Shown piece after piece: positions 1 to 8,287 of a stretch of 64,000 nt of DNA. The DNA is from Alteromonas sp. ALT199 (GTDB taxonomy: Bacteria; Pseudomonadota; Gammaproteobacteria; Enterobacterales; Alteromonadaceae). The position numbers and the translations under genes were made by a program. The notes below the pieces were generated by a model. That model was not told the DNA's origin. It did no database searches and saw nothing but the letters and a program-made list of their open reading frames with translations. The stretch spans positions 26,390 through 90,389 of the forward strand of contig NZ_JAHHDX010000010.1 of assembly GCF_018619335.1 (NCBI RefSeq). Reading direction: 5' to 3'. Positions within the stretch are counted from its first letter, which is position 1; every line of letters begins with the position of its first letter.

Positions 1-26
1 ATTAGAAGTTAGGGTGGCATTTTCCA

Positions 27-392
27 ATGACTACATACTCTAAAATTTATTTAATTTGTTTTTCAGCCCTTTACGCTTTTTATACGCCCCTTGCATTAGC
101 TTTACCTGAAGTAGTCATAGAAATTAAAGAGCACTTATTCTTTCCTCAGAGAGTAATTGTGCCTGCTGGGCAAAAAGTAAAAGTAACCTTTGTCAATTTC
201 GATGATACTCCAGAAGAAATAGATAGTTTTTCTTTGAACAGAGAAAAAGTGATATTTGCGAAAAGCCGAGGAACTATCTTTATTGGTCCATTAAAAGCCG
301 GTGAATATCCTTTTTTCGGCGAGTTTCATCCTAATAGTGCAGTAGGAAAAGTAATAGTTAAAAGCAAAGAGGACACGCAGGATGCTAATTAA
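27..392 (+). CDS. periplasmic cupredoxin-like protein
   Basis: The protein has 121 residues with an N-terminal signal peptide (about residues 1-26, ending near ALALP). A cupredoxin_1-type beta fold follows, recognisable from the VPAGQKVKVTFVN strand and the C-terminal pattern GPLKAGEYPFFGEFH. This family commonly sits beside FTR1-type permeases and is thought to bind a metal ion (copper and/or iron) in the periplasm. The single His and the acidic EE pair (about residues 63-64) could be ligands, but a full type-1 copper site (two His, one Cys, one Met) is not visible, so it is unlikely to be an electron-transfer blue copper protein. It overlaps the FTR1-like gene by 11 bases and probably starts a three-gene operon. 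The window begins only 26 bases upstream, so its promoter cannot be assessed. Confidence 0.75.
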   Translation: MTTYSKIYLICFSALYAFYTPLALALPEVVIEIKEHLFFPQRVIVPAGQKVKVTFVNFDDTPEEIDSFSLNREKVIFAKSRGTIFIGPLKAGEYPFFGEFHPNSAVGKVIVKSKEDTQDAN

Positions 393-1146
393 TACTGTCG
401 TTCTCTTCTTACGTGACACATTGCCCATATTCCTGCTCATTAGTGTACTACTAGCGCTGCCGCGAGTGTCCACGCTTGCCATTTCATGGCGGGTGTTGCT
501 ATTGGTATTACTCGCTGTATTTACATACACCCAGCTAGGACTGGTATCGCAGCTATCAGAAGGTGCCGGATTTGAGTATCTCAAATCAATACTGTTTTTT
601 ATTGCCTGGTTTGGCATGTGCTTCATTGCCCTTTTGCCGTCACGCCTGTCGAATAGGTTCAGTCTAGGTCTCACCTTGCTAGTAATAGGCATTGGCTTAC
701 CCAATTCGCTGCACTTTTTAGTTTATTTTGTTTCCGAGATATCACGTAATGGTGATAGTACGTTGTTGCTCTTGGGCACTATAATTGGTTTGGGTATAAG
801 TATTAGTATCGCGATTCTACTTAATATTTTGCTCACTCATTTTATTAGCATGCGAGCAACATACTTTTTTGCAACCACGTTTGTGGCAGCTCAAACCGCT
901 AGTATCGCATTATTATTGGAACAAACTGACACCTTCCCATCGCCAAGACAGCTATGGGATAGCAGCGAAATAATTAGCGACAACAGCGAATATGGTCATC
1001 TTCTGAATTCACTCATGGGTTATGAGGCTACGCCCTCGGCGAGCTATTTATTAGTGTTTTTCTTCGCACTTGTTGTGCCTAATTTAATTACTTTCTTTTC
1101 CTCAAAAAAGAGAGTCTCTGATGAAATTCAGGAGGTCGCACGGTGA
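382..1146 (+). CDS. FTR1-family iron permease-like membrane protein
   Basis: This 254-residue protein has about six to seven hydrophobic segments. The C-terminal part matches the FTR1/EfeU pattern: LW-D followed by SDNSEYG, then LL-SLMGYEATPS before the last membrane helix. FTR1 proteins import ferric or ferrous iron using two REXXE motifs. Here the first motif, at residues 11-15, reads RDTLP, so both acidic positions are altered, and I see no clear second REXXE. It may be a divergent transporter with changed ion specificity. It overlaps the cupredoxin gene upstream and the exported protein gene downstream by a few bases, indicating translational coupling. Confidence 0.7.
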   Translation: MLINTVVLFLRDTLPIFLLISVLLALPRVSTLAISWRVLLLVLLAVFTYTQLGLVSQLSEGAGFEYLKSILFFIAWFGMCFIALLPSRLSNRFSLGLTLLVIGIGLPNSLHFLVYFVSEISRNGDSTLLLLGTIIGLGISISIAILLNILLTHFISMRATYFFATTFVAAQTASIALLLEQTDTFPSPRQLWDSSEIISDNSEYGHLLNSLMGYEATPSASYLLVFFFALVVPNLITFFSSKKRVSDEIQEVAR

Positions 1147-1844
1147 GACGTTTTCTCCTTCCCGCTATCGCATTATGCGCAGCGTTTTCAAGTACTGGTT
1201 ATGCAGATAATTTTACCGTAGATAAGGTTTATCACCCTTATGTATTACCCTTTGAACGTGAGTTTGAGTGGCGACTTACCTCAAGACAAAATGACAATGG
1301 CAATGTTTTAATGCAGCGCTTCTCATTCGGCCATGCACTTTCAGAGTTTATGATCCTTGAAACTTACCTAGTCGGCGCGCGGGATGAAAATGAAGATTTT
1401 GGCTTAGAAAGCTACGAAGTAGAGCTTCGCTGGATGATGACTGAACAAGGGCGATACTGGGCTGACTGGGCAACGCTGTTTGAATTGGAAAAGCAGCACA
1501 ATACCGATGACTGGGAAGTTAAAGCGGGAATATTAACAGAAAAAGAATTTGGCCAATTCAGTTTAACAACTAACATTAGCTTGGTGTATGAATGGGGTGA
1601 AACTGTTGAGAATGAATGGGAAAGCGAACTTAAAGCCAAATTTAGGTATCGCTGGATCCCTGAAGTTCAACCAGGTTTGGAAATGTATGTAGCAGAGGAC
1701 TTTATTGGGGTTGGTCCAGCATTCATGGGAATAAAACGTTTTGACAGACAGAAGCAGTTAAAATGGGAACTAGGCTTTATAGCTGGGCTAAACGGCGACA
1801 GTAAAGATCACACACTTCGCATGTCGTTGGAATACGAGTTCTAG
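1143..1844 (+). CDS. exported beta-rich protein of the cupredoxin/FTR1 operon
   Basis: The protein is 233 residues with a clear signal peptide (cleavage near GYA-D, residue 21-22). The mature part is rich in alternating aromatic and charged strands (for example EFEWRLTSRQ, ELRWMMTEQ, KFRYRWIPE) and ends in LEYEF, a terminal aromatic typical of outer-membrane beta-barrels. It overlaps the FTR1-like gene by four bases. I do not recognise a characterised family. Its place in the operon suggests an outer-membrane or periplasmic part of the same metal-handling system. The barrel assignment is an inference from residue pattern. Confidence 0.65.
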   Translation: MRRFLLPAIALCAAFSSTGYADNFTVDKVYHPYVLPFEREFEWRLTSRQNDNGNVLMQRFSFGHALSEFMILETYLVGARDENEDFGLESYEVELRWMMTEQGRYWADWATLFELEKQHNTDDWEVKAGILTEKEFGQFSLTTNISLVYEWGETVENEWESELKAKFRYRWIPEVQPGLEMYVAEDFIGVGPAFMGIKRFDRQKQLKWELGFIAGLNGDSKDHTLRMSLEYEF

Positions 1845-1869
1845 TACAATTTTGTACTTTAGCGCCTAA

Positions 1870-1900
1870 CTTAAGCTTTGCTTAAGGTTCAACATATAAA
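1870..1900 (+). promoter_or_regulatory. PmrA-type box plus -10 upstream of glycosyltransferase operon
   Basis: A perfect direct repeat CTTAAG-CTTTG-CTTAAG lies at 1870-1886, and a TATAAA hexamer lies at 1895-1900, 8 bases downstream. The PmrA/BasR consensus is HTTAAK-N5-HTTAAK, and OmpR-family activators typically bind such 11-bp-phased repeats over the -35. The same layout recurs at 5237-5267. The genes downstream (GT2, ArnT-like) are of the kind PmrA controls in enteric bacteria. No pmrA/pmrB pair is encoded in this window. Confidence 0.65.
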
Positions 1901-1934
1901 GTGCACGTCATTCGATGTTTTACCAAATATTCTT

Positions 1935-2672
1935 ATGCATCAGTTTGCCGTCAGTGTTGTTTTACCTGCTAAAAATGAAGCCAAAAATCTCTCTGTTTTG
2001 TTGCGGGAAATTTCAGAAGTAGTTCCGAGTACAACAACAGAAATAATTGTTGTTGATGACGGTAGCAGCGACGACTCCCTATCCTTACTGCGTAATCTTT
2101 CAAGCACCTTGCCGGTAAGTTTTCGTGTCATCGTCCATCCTTTGAGCTGCGGTCAAAGCACTTCCGTTTTTCACGGTGTTTTGCAGGCAAAAGGAAAGTG
2201 GATCATCACCCTTGATGCTGATGGGCAAAACGATCCTGCTGATATACCGCGACTTATTCGCGCAGCTAAAGAAACTAATGCAGCGCACTTCTGTGTTATC
2301 GGACACCGTCAGAAGCGAAAAGATACCCCGTGGAAGCGATTTCAGTCTAAAGTCGCTAATCGTATTCGCCAATGGATCTTACAAGATGACACACCAGACA
2401 CGGGCTGTGGCTTGAAGCTCCTCCCAAGAAGTACCTTTTTACTTTTACCCTACTTCGACCATATGCACCGATATATTCCCGCTTTAACTAAAAGGCTTGG
2501 GGGAGAAGTGGTATGTATATCGGTCAATCATCGCGCGCGTTTAGAAGGTAAATCAAATTACACTGCGTGGAACCGAGGCTGGGCAGGGATCATCGATATG
2601 CTTGGCGTCAGATGGCTAATGTACAGAAATAAGCTTAATCACATTGCCAGCGGGATTGATCATGAAAACTAA
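1935..2672 (+). CDS. family 2 glycosyltransferase (dolichyl-phosphate/ArnC-like)
   Basis: Counted from the ATG at 1935 the protein has 245 residues and is a GT-A family 2 enzyme. It has the N-terminal VVLPAKNE, the nucleotide-binding DDGS at residues 41-44 and the DADGQND metal/sugar site at residues 94-100. Such enzymes transfer a sugar from a nucleotide donor to a polyprenyl phosphate. The C-terminal membrane helices of ArnC are absent, so it is the short type. A TTG start at 1878 is in frame but lies inside the promoter repeat, so I prefer 1935. The next gene starts within it (2662). With the ArnT-like gene it would form a donor-synthesis plus transfer pair for envelope glycolipid modification. 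Confidence 0.85.
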   Translation: MHQFAVSVVLPAKNEAKNLSVLLREISEVVPSTTTEIIVVDDGSSDDSLSLLRNLSSTLPVSFRVIVHPLSCGQSTSVFHGVLQAKGKWIITLDADGQNDPADIPRLIRAAKETNAAHFCVIGHRQKRKDTPWKRFQSKVANRIRQWILQDDTPDTGCGLKLLPRSTFLLLPYFDHMHRYIPALTKRLGGEVVCISVNHRARLEGKSNYTAWNRGWAGIIDMLGVRWLMYRNKLNHIASGIDHEN

Positions 2673-3339
2673 TATTCGCCGTCTCAAAGACTTCATACAG
2701 TTTTTCATCGGTGCAGCCAGCATCGCACTTATCTGCTATTTGTCGCTTGAGGTCACTGGTGAAGTATGGAAGCACGGTGATGATACAGATTGGTTGAATG
2801 CCTATATTTCAAATTTAAATTGGCAATCGCTGTGCATGATATTAAGTGGTTGTGTTGTTCTCTTAACCACGGGCTTTCCCCGTCAGGCAGTCAGTTTTTT
2901 TTGTGGAGTGGGCTTTGGCGCATTGCAGGGAGGGTTAATTGCTTTGTTGCTAACCGTATTGTCTGCATGCATAACCTACACATTAGCAAACGGCCCTCTG
3001 CGCTCACTCGCATTCCGTCTTTTAGGTTCAAAATTAAAACCTGTCGAAAGCAAACTGGCCAAGCGAAGTTTTCGCAATGTGCTAATTGTTCGTTTATTCC
3101 CTGTAGGCTCTAACTTAATCACAAACGCCGTTGCAGGTGTACTAAGCGTTCCGTTTGTCCCGTTTATTGTTGCAAGTGCAATTGGCTTTGCGCCTCAAAC
3201 TTTTTTGTTTACCATGCTTGGAAGCGGTTCTAGATTTGTCAGCTCCCTCGAACAGCCATTACAAATAGGTGGCTTAATCATTAGCTTTCTTCTACTTCTA
3301 TCCTTATCGGGCATTTCTCGTAGGAGTGAGCCGTCGTGA
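2662..3339 (+). CDS. TVP38/TMEM64 (DedA-superfamily) membrane protein
   Basis: The protein is 225 residues from the ATG at 2662 and has about five hydrophobic segments. The central region reads TGFPRQAVSFFCGVGFGALQGG, then an RLFPVGSN stretch followed by NAVAGVLSVP. This is the SNARE-associated/VTT domain pattern of TVP38 and DedA proteins, with the conserved GxxFG and RxxPVGSN-like motifs. DedA-superfamily members act as lipid carrier flippases or scramblases, including undecaprenyl phosphate recycling. The gene overlaps both neighbours by a few bases and sits between two glycosyltransferases, which fits recycling or flipping of their lipid-linked sugar. That substrate is an inference. Confidence 0.8.
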   Translation: MKTNIRRLKDFIQFFIGAASIALICYLSLEVTGEVWKHGDDTDWLNAYISNLNWQSLCMILSGCVVLLTTGFPRQAVSFFCGVGFGALQGGLIALLLTVLSACITYTLANGPLRSLAFRLLGSKLKPVESKLAKRSFRNVLIVRLFPVGSNLITNAVAGVLSVPFVPFIVASAIGFAPQTFLFTMLGSGSRFVSSLEQPLQIGGLIISFLLLLSLSGISRRSEPS

Positions 3340-5123
3340 GGCTTCTTCTCAACTTAAATAGCCATGCATCTACCCTGTTCTTTTTTGCCTGTGCTCTGAT
3401 ATTTATTGGTCTGGGTTTCAGAGATGCTTGGCCACCCGATGAGCCTCGATTCGCCTTGATCGCAAAAGAGATGGTGAGCAGCGGGCAGTGGCTTGTACCC
3501 ATGCGCGGTGGCGAAATTTATCCGGACAAGCCCCCTGTGTTTATGTGGTGTATTGCCTTCTTTTACCTAATAACGGGTAGCCTGAAGGTGGCTATGCTTC
3601 TGCCTAACGCTATCGCAAGCCTTGTCACTTTGGGGTTAACCTACAAGCTATCGCGAAGACTTGCCAGTGAACAAGCGGCAATGTTGAGTATGCTCGTACT
3701 TCTACTTAGCCCCCAGTTTCTCATTCAAGCCAAATTTGCTCAAATAGATGCCCTTGTCGCCTGCTTTATTTGGATTGGCGTCTACGGATTCATTCGACAC
3801 TTTTACGTGCATGCTAATTGGCGGTGGTACTTTGCAGCATGGTTCTTTATGGGGCTTGGGATCATAACGAAAGGCGTTGGCTTTTTACCTGTTCTTTTGT
3901 TTATTCCCATTGCGTATTTCGCATTTACTAGCGGCTCACATCGCGGCCAGTGGTCATTGCGTATGTTGTTTGGCCCCTTAATCATGCTATCGGTTGTGGC
4001 GATGTGGCTTGCACCTCTGCTTTATCTTGGCTTGATAAAACAAGAGCCTCAAATACAACAATACTTGTCGAACATTTTGTTTAAACAAACGGCTGAACGA
4101 TATGCCAATGCGTGGCACCACATAGAGCCTTGGTACTACTATATTGTTGAAGTTATTCCTGTATTTTGGATTACTCCAGTTGCCATACTTCTATCAAAAG
4201 CTAAGTCGTTAAGAAATGTACTTAGTCACAACCCCGCTTACTTATCATTGTTGATATGGATAATATTGGTCGTTATTTTCTTTAGTGTCAGCCCAGGTAA
4301 ACGTGGTGTTTATGTTCTACCAGCACTGCCTGCGTTGAGTATGGTTGCAGGTCTGGTACTTGCTAAGTCAACGGTATCAAGAGGACTAGTGCTGTTTGCG
4401 CGCGCAGTGACTTCGTTAATCTCTGGCGCTCTATTGATTGCTGGCTTAGCACTGCTTTTTCACGAGCCCACCGCCAGTAAGCTGGTAGCGCGCTTTGACA
4501 GTGACAGTGAAACCTTCGTTCGTTTAAGTATAGTATTACTTGTACTCGGCTTCGCTGGGCTTTGTACTCATATTGTCTATTATATTTACAATAAAAAGCG
4601 CAACGCAGGGGATGGGAAATTACTCGCCCGCCAATTATTGGCATGGCTTTTCATTTTAACTGCAATACCTTTCACATTCGGAGCATGGCTGCTAAATGAC
4701 TACCGTACTCCCCGTATAGTCCTTCAAAAGGCTGAAAGCCAAATAAGTAAAATGTCAAAGAAGGGGCCAACTGCCTTCGAGGTAGGGATAGTCAGCTTTA
4801 AAGAACAGTATTTACTTTTTTCTCCCTTTGAAATAGCTCATTTTGGTTACCATACCCCTAAAGAGGTAGAAAACGGTACAGCATGGGCTTGGCTGACTTA
4901 TACTTCCGAGCCTTCGCGCGAGCTAACAAAGACTTCAGGCCGGCGGGTTACACCGCCAATACGTCAACGCTTTTTGTTAGTTCCAAGTGACTACAAGTTT
5001 CAATGTGTAGACTTGTCACAAGCGACTTCGCTGGGCATAGCCCACCGCAACGAATGGCTATTGCTTCCTGCCAGTGCTGCTAACGCCACCTGTGATTTAC
5101 CGGCTGACGGCCCAGTTTTTTAA
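3336..5123 (+). CDS. ArnT-like (PMT family, GT-C) glycosyltransferase
   Basis: This 595-residue GT-C enzyme has the conserved first periplasmic loop with DEPR at residues 35-38 followed by AKEMVSSGQW and YPDKPP, matching the DExR/EKPP pattern of ArnT and related PMT_2 proteins. About ten to twelve membrane segments follow, with a soluble C-terminal part. Such enzymes take a sugar from an undecaprenyl-phosphate donor and add it to a periplasmic acceptor; in ArnT this is 4-amino-arabinose on lipid A. The start is the GTG that overlaps the stop of the preceding gene. The sugar and acceptor are unknown, since no arnA/arnB/arnD genes are seen here. The length is close to that of ArnT (about 550). 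Confidence 0.8.
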   Translation: MRLLLNLNSHASTLFFFACALIFIGLGFRDAWPPDEPRFALIAKEMVSSGQWLVPMRGGEIYPDKPPVFMWCIAFFYLITGSLKVAMLLPNAIASLVTLGLTYKLSRRLASEQAAMLSMLVLLLSPQFLIQAKFAQIDALVACFIWIGVYGFIRHFYVHANWRWYFAAWFFMGLGIITKGVGFLPVLLFIPIAYFAFTSGSHRGQWSLRMLFGPLIMLSVVAMWLAPLLYLGLIKQEPQIQQYLSNILFKQTAERYANAWHHIEPWYYYIVEVIPVFWITPVAILLSKAKSLRNVLSHNPAYLSLLIWIILVVIFFSVSPGKRGVYVLPALPALSMVAGLVLAKSTVSRGLVLFARAVTSLISGALLIAGLALLFHEPTASKLVARFDSDSETFVRLSIVLLVLGFAGLCTHIVYYIYNKKRNAGDGKLLARQLLAWLFILTAIPFTFGAWLLNDYRTPRIVLQKAESQISKMSKKGPTAFEVGIVSFKEQYLLFSPFEIAHFGYHTPKEVENGTAWAWLTYTSEPSRELTKTSGRRVTPPIRQRFLLVPSDYKFQCVDLSQATSLGIAHRNEWLLLPASAANATCDLPADGPVF

Positions 5124-5190
5124 TCGCTATGAAAGCTCAAGCGATTAAATAGCTTGGGCATTCTTAACATTTTAACTCTCGCTGAGTGGT

Positions 5191-5215
5191 TAATTATCTA
5201 TGCGGACTGGTATTA
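5191..5215. repeat. 25-bp dispersed repeat, copy 1
   Basis: The 25 bases here are exactly the reverse complement of 58576-58600. The shared core contains CTATGCGGACTGGTATTA. Both copies are intergenic. Its function is unknown. It lies 22 bases upstream of the second PmrA-type box. Confidence 0.7.
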
Positions 5216-5236
5216 CTTTTATAAAAGTTTTTCCCA

Positions 5237-5267
5237 CTTAAGGTTCGCTTAAGGTCTCGCGTAAATA
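5237..5267 (+). promoter_or_regulatory. PmrA-type box plus -10 upstream of hemolysin/acyl-ligase operon
   Basis: The direct repeat CTTAAG-GTTCG-CTTAAG occupies 5237-5253, and a TAAATA -10-like hexamer lies at 5262-5267, again 8 bases downstream. Transcription would begin near 5274, only about 14 bases before the first ATG at 5288. The half-sites, the N5 spacer length and the distance to the -10 are identical to the site at 1870. This is the main evidence that both operons answer to the same OmpR-family regulator. Confidence 0.65.
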
Positions 5268-5287
5268 CTCATAACATCGCAAAACCA

Positions 5288-6043
5288 ATGAGCATATTTA
5301 TGAGTCACGTTTTAGCTTCTGTTCCAACCCAGGTTGCTAGTCAACAATCTGCGATTGTCTCAAAGGAAAAGCCCGCTATAAACTTTATCGCGGCAAAACA
5401 CGGACACAATGCCCGTCGACGTATTGAAGCGTTTATAGCGAGTGGTTTTAAAGTTCGCTACAACGCACGAGTGACTTCCTTTATGCCTATGCTGTTTGCA
5501 CTTGAGACGAAGACAGTTAAAGCCGCCGCAGGCGCAAGGTTTGCAGCATACGACGGTCAGTATAATTCTCTTTTTATAGAGCAATACCTTAACACTTCAG
5601 TAGAAAGTGCCCTCACCTTACAAGGGGTAACCGCAGAAAGAGCGCATATTGCTGAAGTTGGTAACCTTTTTAGCAGTGCATCGCGCTATACCCTCCCCTT
5701 GTTATTTGCCTTGTTCTTCGTTTTAAAACGATGTGGTAGCAAATACCTAGTTTTCAGTGCGACCTCACAGCTCAGTTCTTTACTCTTGAGCGCGGGTATT
5801 CAACTCCTCCCCCTTGTTAAAGCTGACGTATCGAAACTTAAAGGGAATAGCGATGACTGGGGCACCTATTATGATACCGCCCCTCAGGTTACTGCCCTGT
5901 CGCTAAATCACGTAACCCAACACATTATTGGCAGCCCTGAACTTAATGCTCATTACCAACGTGCAATTGAGCTTATTTCCGCAAATGTGGATGCGTTAAT
6001 GCAAAGTATGTGCGCAAAAAAGGAAACGGCATATGTTGCTTAA
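5288..6043 (+). CDS. thermostable hemolysin family (GNAT-like) protein
   Basis: The protein is 251 residues without a signal peptide. Recognisable family marks are FIEQYL (97-101), EVGN (123-126), FSAT (156-159) and WGTYYD followed by TAPQV (191-201). These are hallmarks of the T_hemolysin family (named after Vibrio delta-VPH), whose fold resembles GNAT acyltransferases and LuxI-like synthases. A haemolytic role is therefore not implied, and acyl transfer from an activated donor is a reasonable reading. It begins an operon driven by a PmrA-type promoter and overlaps the acyl-ligase gene by 11 bases. An alternative ATG lies at 5300, and no strong ribosome binding site separates the two. Confidence 0.75.
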   Translation: MSIFMSHVLASVPTQVASQQSAIVSKEKPAINFIAAKHGHNARRRIEAFIASGFKVRYNARVTSFMPMLFALETKTVKAAAGARFAAYDGQYNSLFIEQYLNTSVESALTLQGVTAERAHIAEVGNLFSSASRYTLPLLFALFFVLKRCGSKYLVFSATSQLSSLLLSAGIQLLPLVKADVSKLKGNSDDWGTYYDTAPQVTALSLNHVTQHIIGSPELNAHYQRAIELISANVDALMQSMCAKKETAYVA

Positions 6044-7546
6044 TCAGTATATAAATGGTCACGACAATGACGTTGCACTGAAATGCATACACAGTTCAAT
6101 GACTTACCGTGCCCTCTTGAGCGCCGTCGAGAACCTCGCAAGCTGGATGACAAACCACGATGTCGAGAGGGTCGGCATTGCCTTTGACAATAGTTTTACA
6201 TGGGTGATTGCTGATTTAGCCTGCCAACAGGCTGATGTCTGCTGCGTCCCCGTTCCGCTATTTTTTAGCGCTTCCCAACAAGAACATGTATTGAATGAGA
6301 GCCAGTGTCACTTTTTATTGACCAGTCGCGGTGGCGAACTAAGTGAATGGAGTAAGTCACCGACTGTTATGATAGCGAAAACGACATCGTCGCTCATCCG
6401 CTCAAACATAATTCTCGTGTATACACGCCTGTAGGCACTAACAAAATAACCTTTACTTCTGGCTCTACGGGTTCACCGAAAGGCGTATGCCTGTCAACTG
6501 AATCACAATGGAAAGTTGCCCATTCTATTGAGCGTGCTGTTCAACCGGAAATAGTGAACCACCTATGTTTACTGCCATTATCTACCCTACTTGAAAATAT
6601 TGCAGGTATTTACGCCCCTCTGTACCACGGCGGCACGGTTTATTTAGCCACGGCATCTGAGCGGGGATTTCAAGGAAGTAAACTCGTCAGTACTAACGCA
6701 CTACTGTCACTGATAGACCACGTTCAACCAACGTCTGTCATCTTGGTTCCCGACTTACTAATGGCGCTAGTACAGGCATGTAACCAGGGCTGGAAACCAC
6801 CTTCATCACTAATGTTTATTGCCGTTGGCGGTGCGCATGTATCGCCCACTTTGCTGGCGCAAGCTCAAGCGAAGGGACTACCAGTATTTGAAGGTTACGG
6901 ATTATCTGAAGCGGTATCAGTATCAACATTGAACACGCCCAATTGCAATAAGATGGGCAGTGCCGGACAAACGCTTGGTCATAATAAACTGCACATCGAA
7001 GAGGGTGAAATTGTAGTTACAGGCAATCACTTTCTGGGCTATCTGAATCAACCTTCCTCATTTTATCCGACCCAGGTCAGAACCGGCGATTTAGGCGTTT
7101 TTTCTGATAACACACTCACGCTGAATGGGCGTATAAAAAACATAATGGTGAACAGCTTTGGCAGAAATGTATCGCCAGAGTGGATTGAATCTTTATTGCT
7201 GGGAACAGGACTGTTTAGGCAGGCTTTGGTGTATTGCGAAGCTAAACCCTACTGTGTGGCGCTCCTCGCAACAGCTTCCAATACTATTTCTAATACACAG
7301 ATTCAAAGCGCCGTGGCGCTTATCAATAAGCAGTTACCTGACTATGCGCAAGTTGTTAATTTCGCCACCATCGGTCTTTGCACGCCAGAAAACCAACTGC
7401 TTACCCCAACGGGAAAACTGAAACGTGACGCAATAATTGCCCGCTACGCGACTGACTTAGACATGCTCTACCAGAACCAAGAGCAACACCAGTACAGCGT
7501 TCAAAGCACAACAGCATTTTCTTCTCAATTTATTATCAAGGAATAA
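6033..7546 (+). pseudogene. AMP-dependent acyl ligase/synthetase, single-base frameshift
   Basis: Two reading frames together encode a complete adenylate-forming enzyme of about 504 residues. The first frame runs from ATG 6033 to a stop at 6434. The true continuation lies in the next frame from about 6368. It covers the A3 phosphate loop TSGSTGSPKG (about 6455-6484), which falls between the two open frames, then FEGYGLSE, RTGDLGVF, NGRIKNIMVN and the catalytic-lysine motif PTGKLKRD near the C-terminus. One base appears to be missing within GTTAT at 6366-6370 (GTT-TAT expected, giving PTV-YDSEN). All motifs are intact, so the gene is either recently broken or misread. It would activate a carboxylic acid for the neighbouring acyltransferase-like protein. 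Confidence 0.8.
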
Positions 7547-7549
7547 TTT

Positions 7550-8221
7550 ATGAATTTCTATCAGCAACTTCAAAGCAACACCGAGCATGCCAGACAGTCA
7601 TTCTTACAGGCGCCGATTATACAACGCTGCTTTAACGGTGATTTTAACCTAAACGACTATATTGCCTTTCTTCAACAGGCCTATCATCACGTTAAGTTTA
7701 CTGTTCCCTTGCTTATGGCTACAGGTGCCGAACTCAACGAAGATAAGGAATGGCTAAGAGAAGCAATTGGTGAATACATTGAAGAAGAAATGGGTCACCA
7801 AGAGTGGATCCTTAATGACCTTGCAGCCTGTGGCGTTGATAAAGAACAGGCGAGGAAAAGTCAGCCTGCTCCCGCCACCGAATTAATGGTTGCCTATGCT
7901 TTTGATGCAATAGCACGCAAAAGCCCACTGTATTTCTTCGGCATGGTATTCGTTTTAGAGGGTACAAGTATTACGCTTGCCGACGCGGCTGCAAAACAGA
8001 TCAAAGACAAGTTATCACTGCCTAAATCAGCGTTTAAATACCTTACCTCTCACGGTGCGCTAGACCAAGAGCACATCGTTTTCTTTGAAAGGCTTATGAA
8101 CAAAATTACTGACCCCAAAGAGCAGCAAATGATCATTCACAGCGCCAACATGTTTTATCGCTTATACGGAGATATCTTTCGCGAATTAACACCCGAACAC
8201 GGCTTGGAACAGGTTGCTTAA
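7550..8221 (+). CDS. haem-oxygenase-like diiron (HDO/TenA-PqqC-like) enzyme
   Basis: The protein is 223 residues and all-helical in composition. It carries a metal-ligand set of the HDO superfamily: E80-M-G-H83, E137 (VLEGTS), then H168-x3-D172-x2-H175 (SHGALDQEH). Relatives such as CADD, UndA, BesC and SznF use two irons and oxygen to oxidise or cleave acyl or amino-acid substrates. TenA thiaminases lack this ligand set. It starts three bases after the acyl-ligase stop, and its SDR neighbour follows after 66 bases. In context it probably oxidises the product made by the ligase and GNAT-like protein. The exact substrate cannot be read from sequence. Confidence 0.8.
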   Translation: MNFYQQLQSNTEHARQSFLQAPIIQRCFNGDFNLNDYIAFLQQAYHHVKFTVPLLMATGAELNEDKEWLREAIGEYIEEEMGHQEWILNDLAACGVDKEQARKSQPAPATELMVAYAFDAIARKSPLYFFGMVFVLEGTSITLADAAAKQIKDKLSLPKSAFKYLTSHGALDQEHIVFFERLMNKITDPKEQQMIIHSANMFYRLYGDIFRELTPEHGLEQVA

Positions 8222-8287
8222 ATTAAAGGGTTTAACTCTGGTGCTTATCCCCTGGAGGTAAACGGCTAACACGTTAAGGTAAATACA

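Noticed and set aside
1878..1934. In-frame TTG extension of the GT2 gene
   Set aside because: It would start inside the PmrA-type repeat and the -10, so it cannot lie in the transcript from that promoter.
5125..5160. Possible terminator after the ArnT-like gene
   Set aside because: The GCTCAAGC / GCTTGGGC stem contains a mismatch and no T-run follows, so it was not called.
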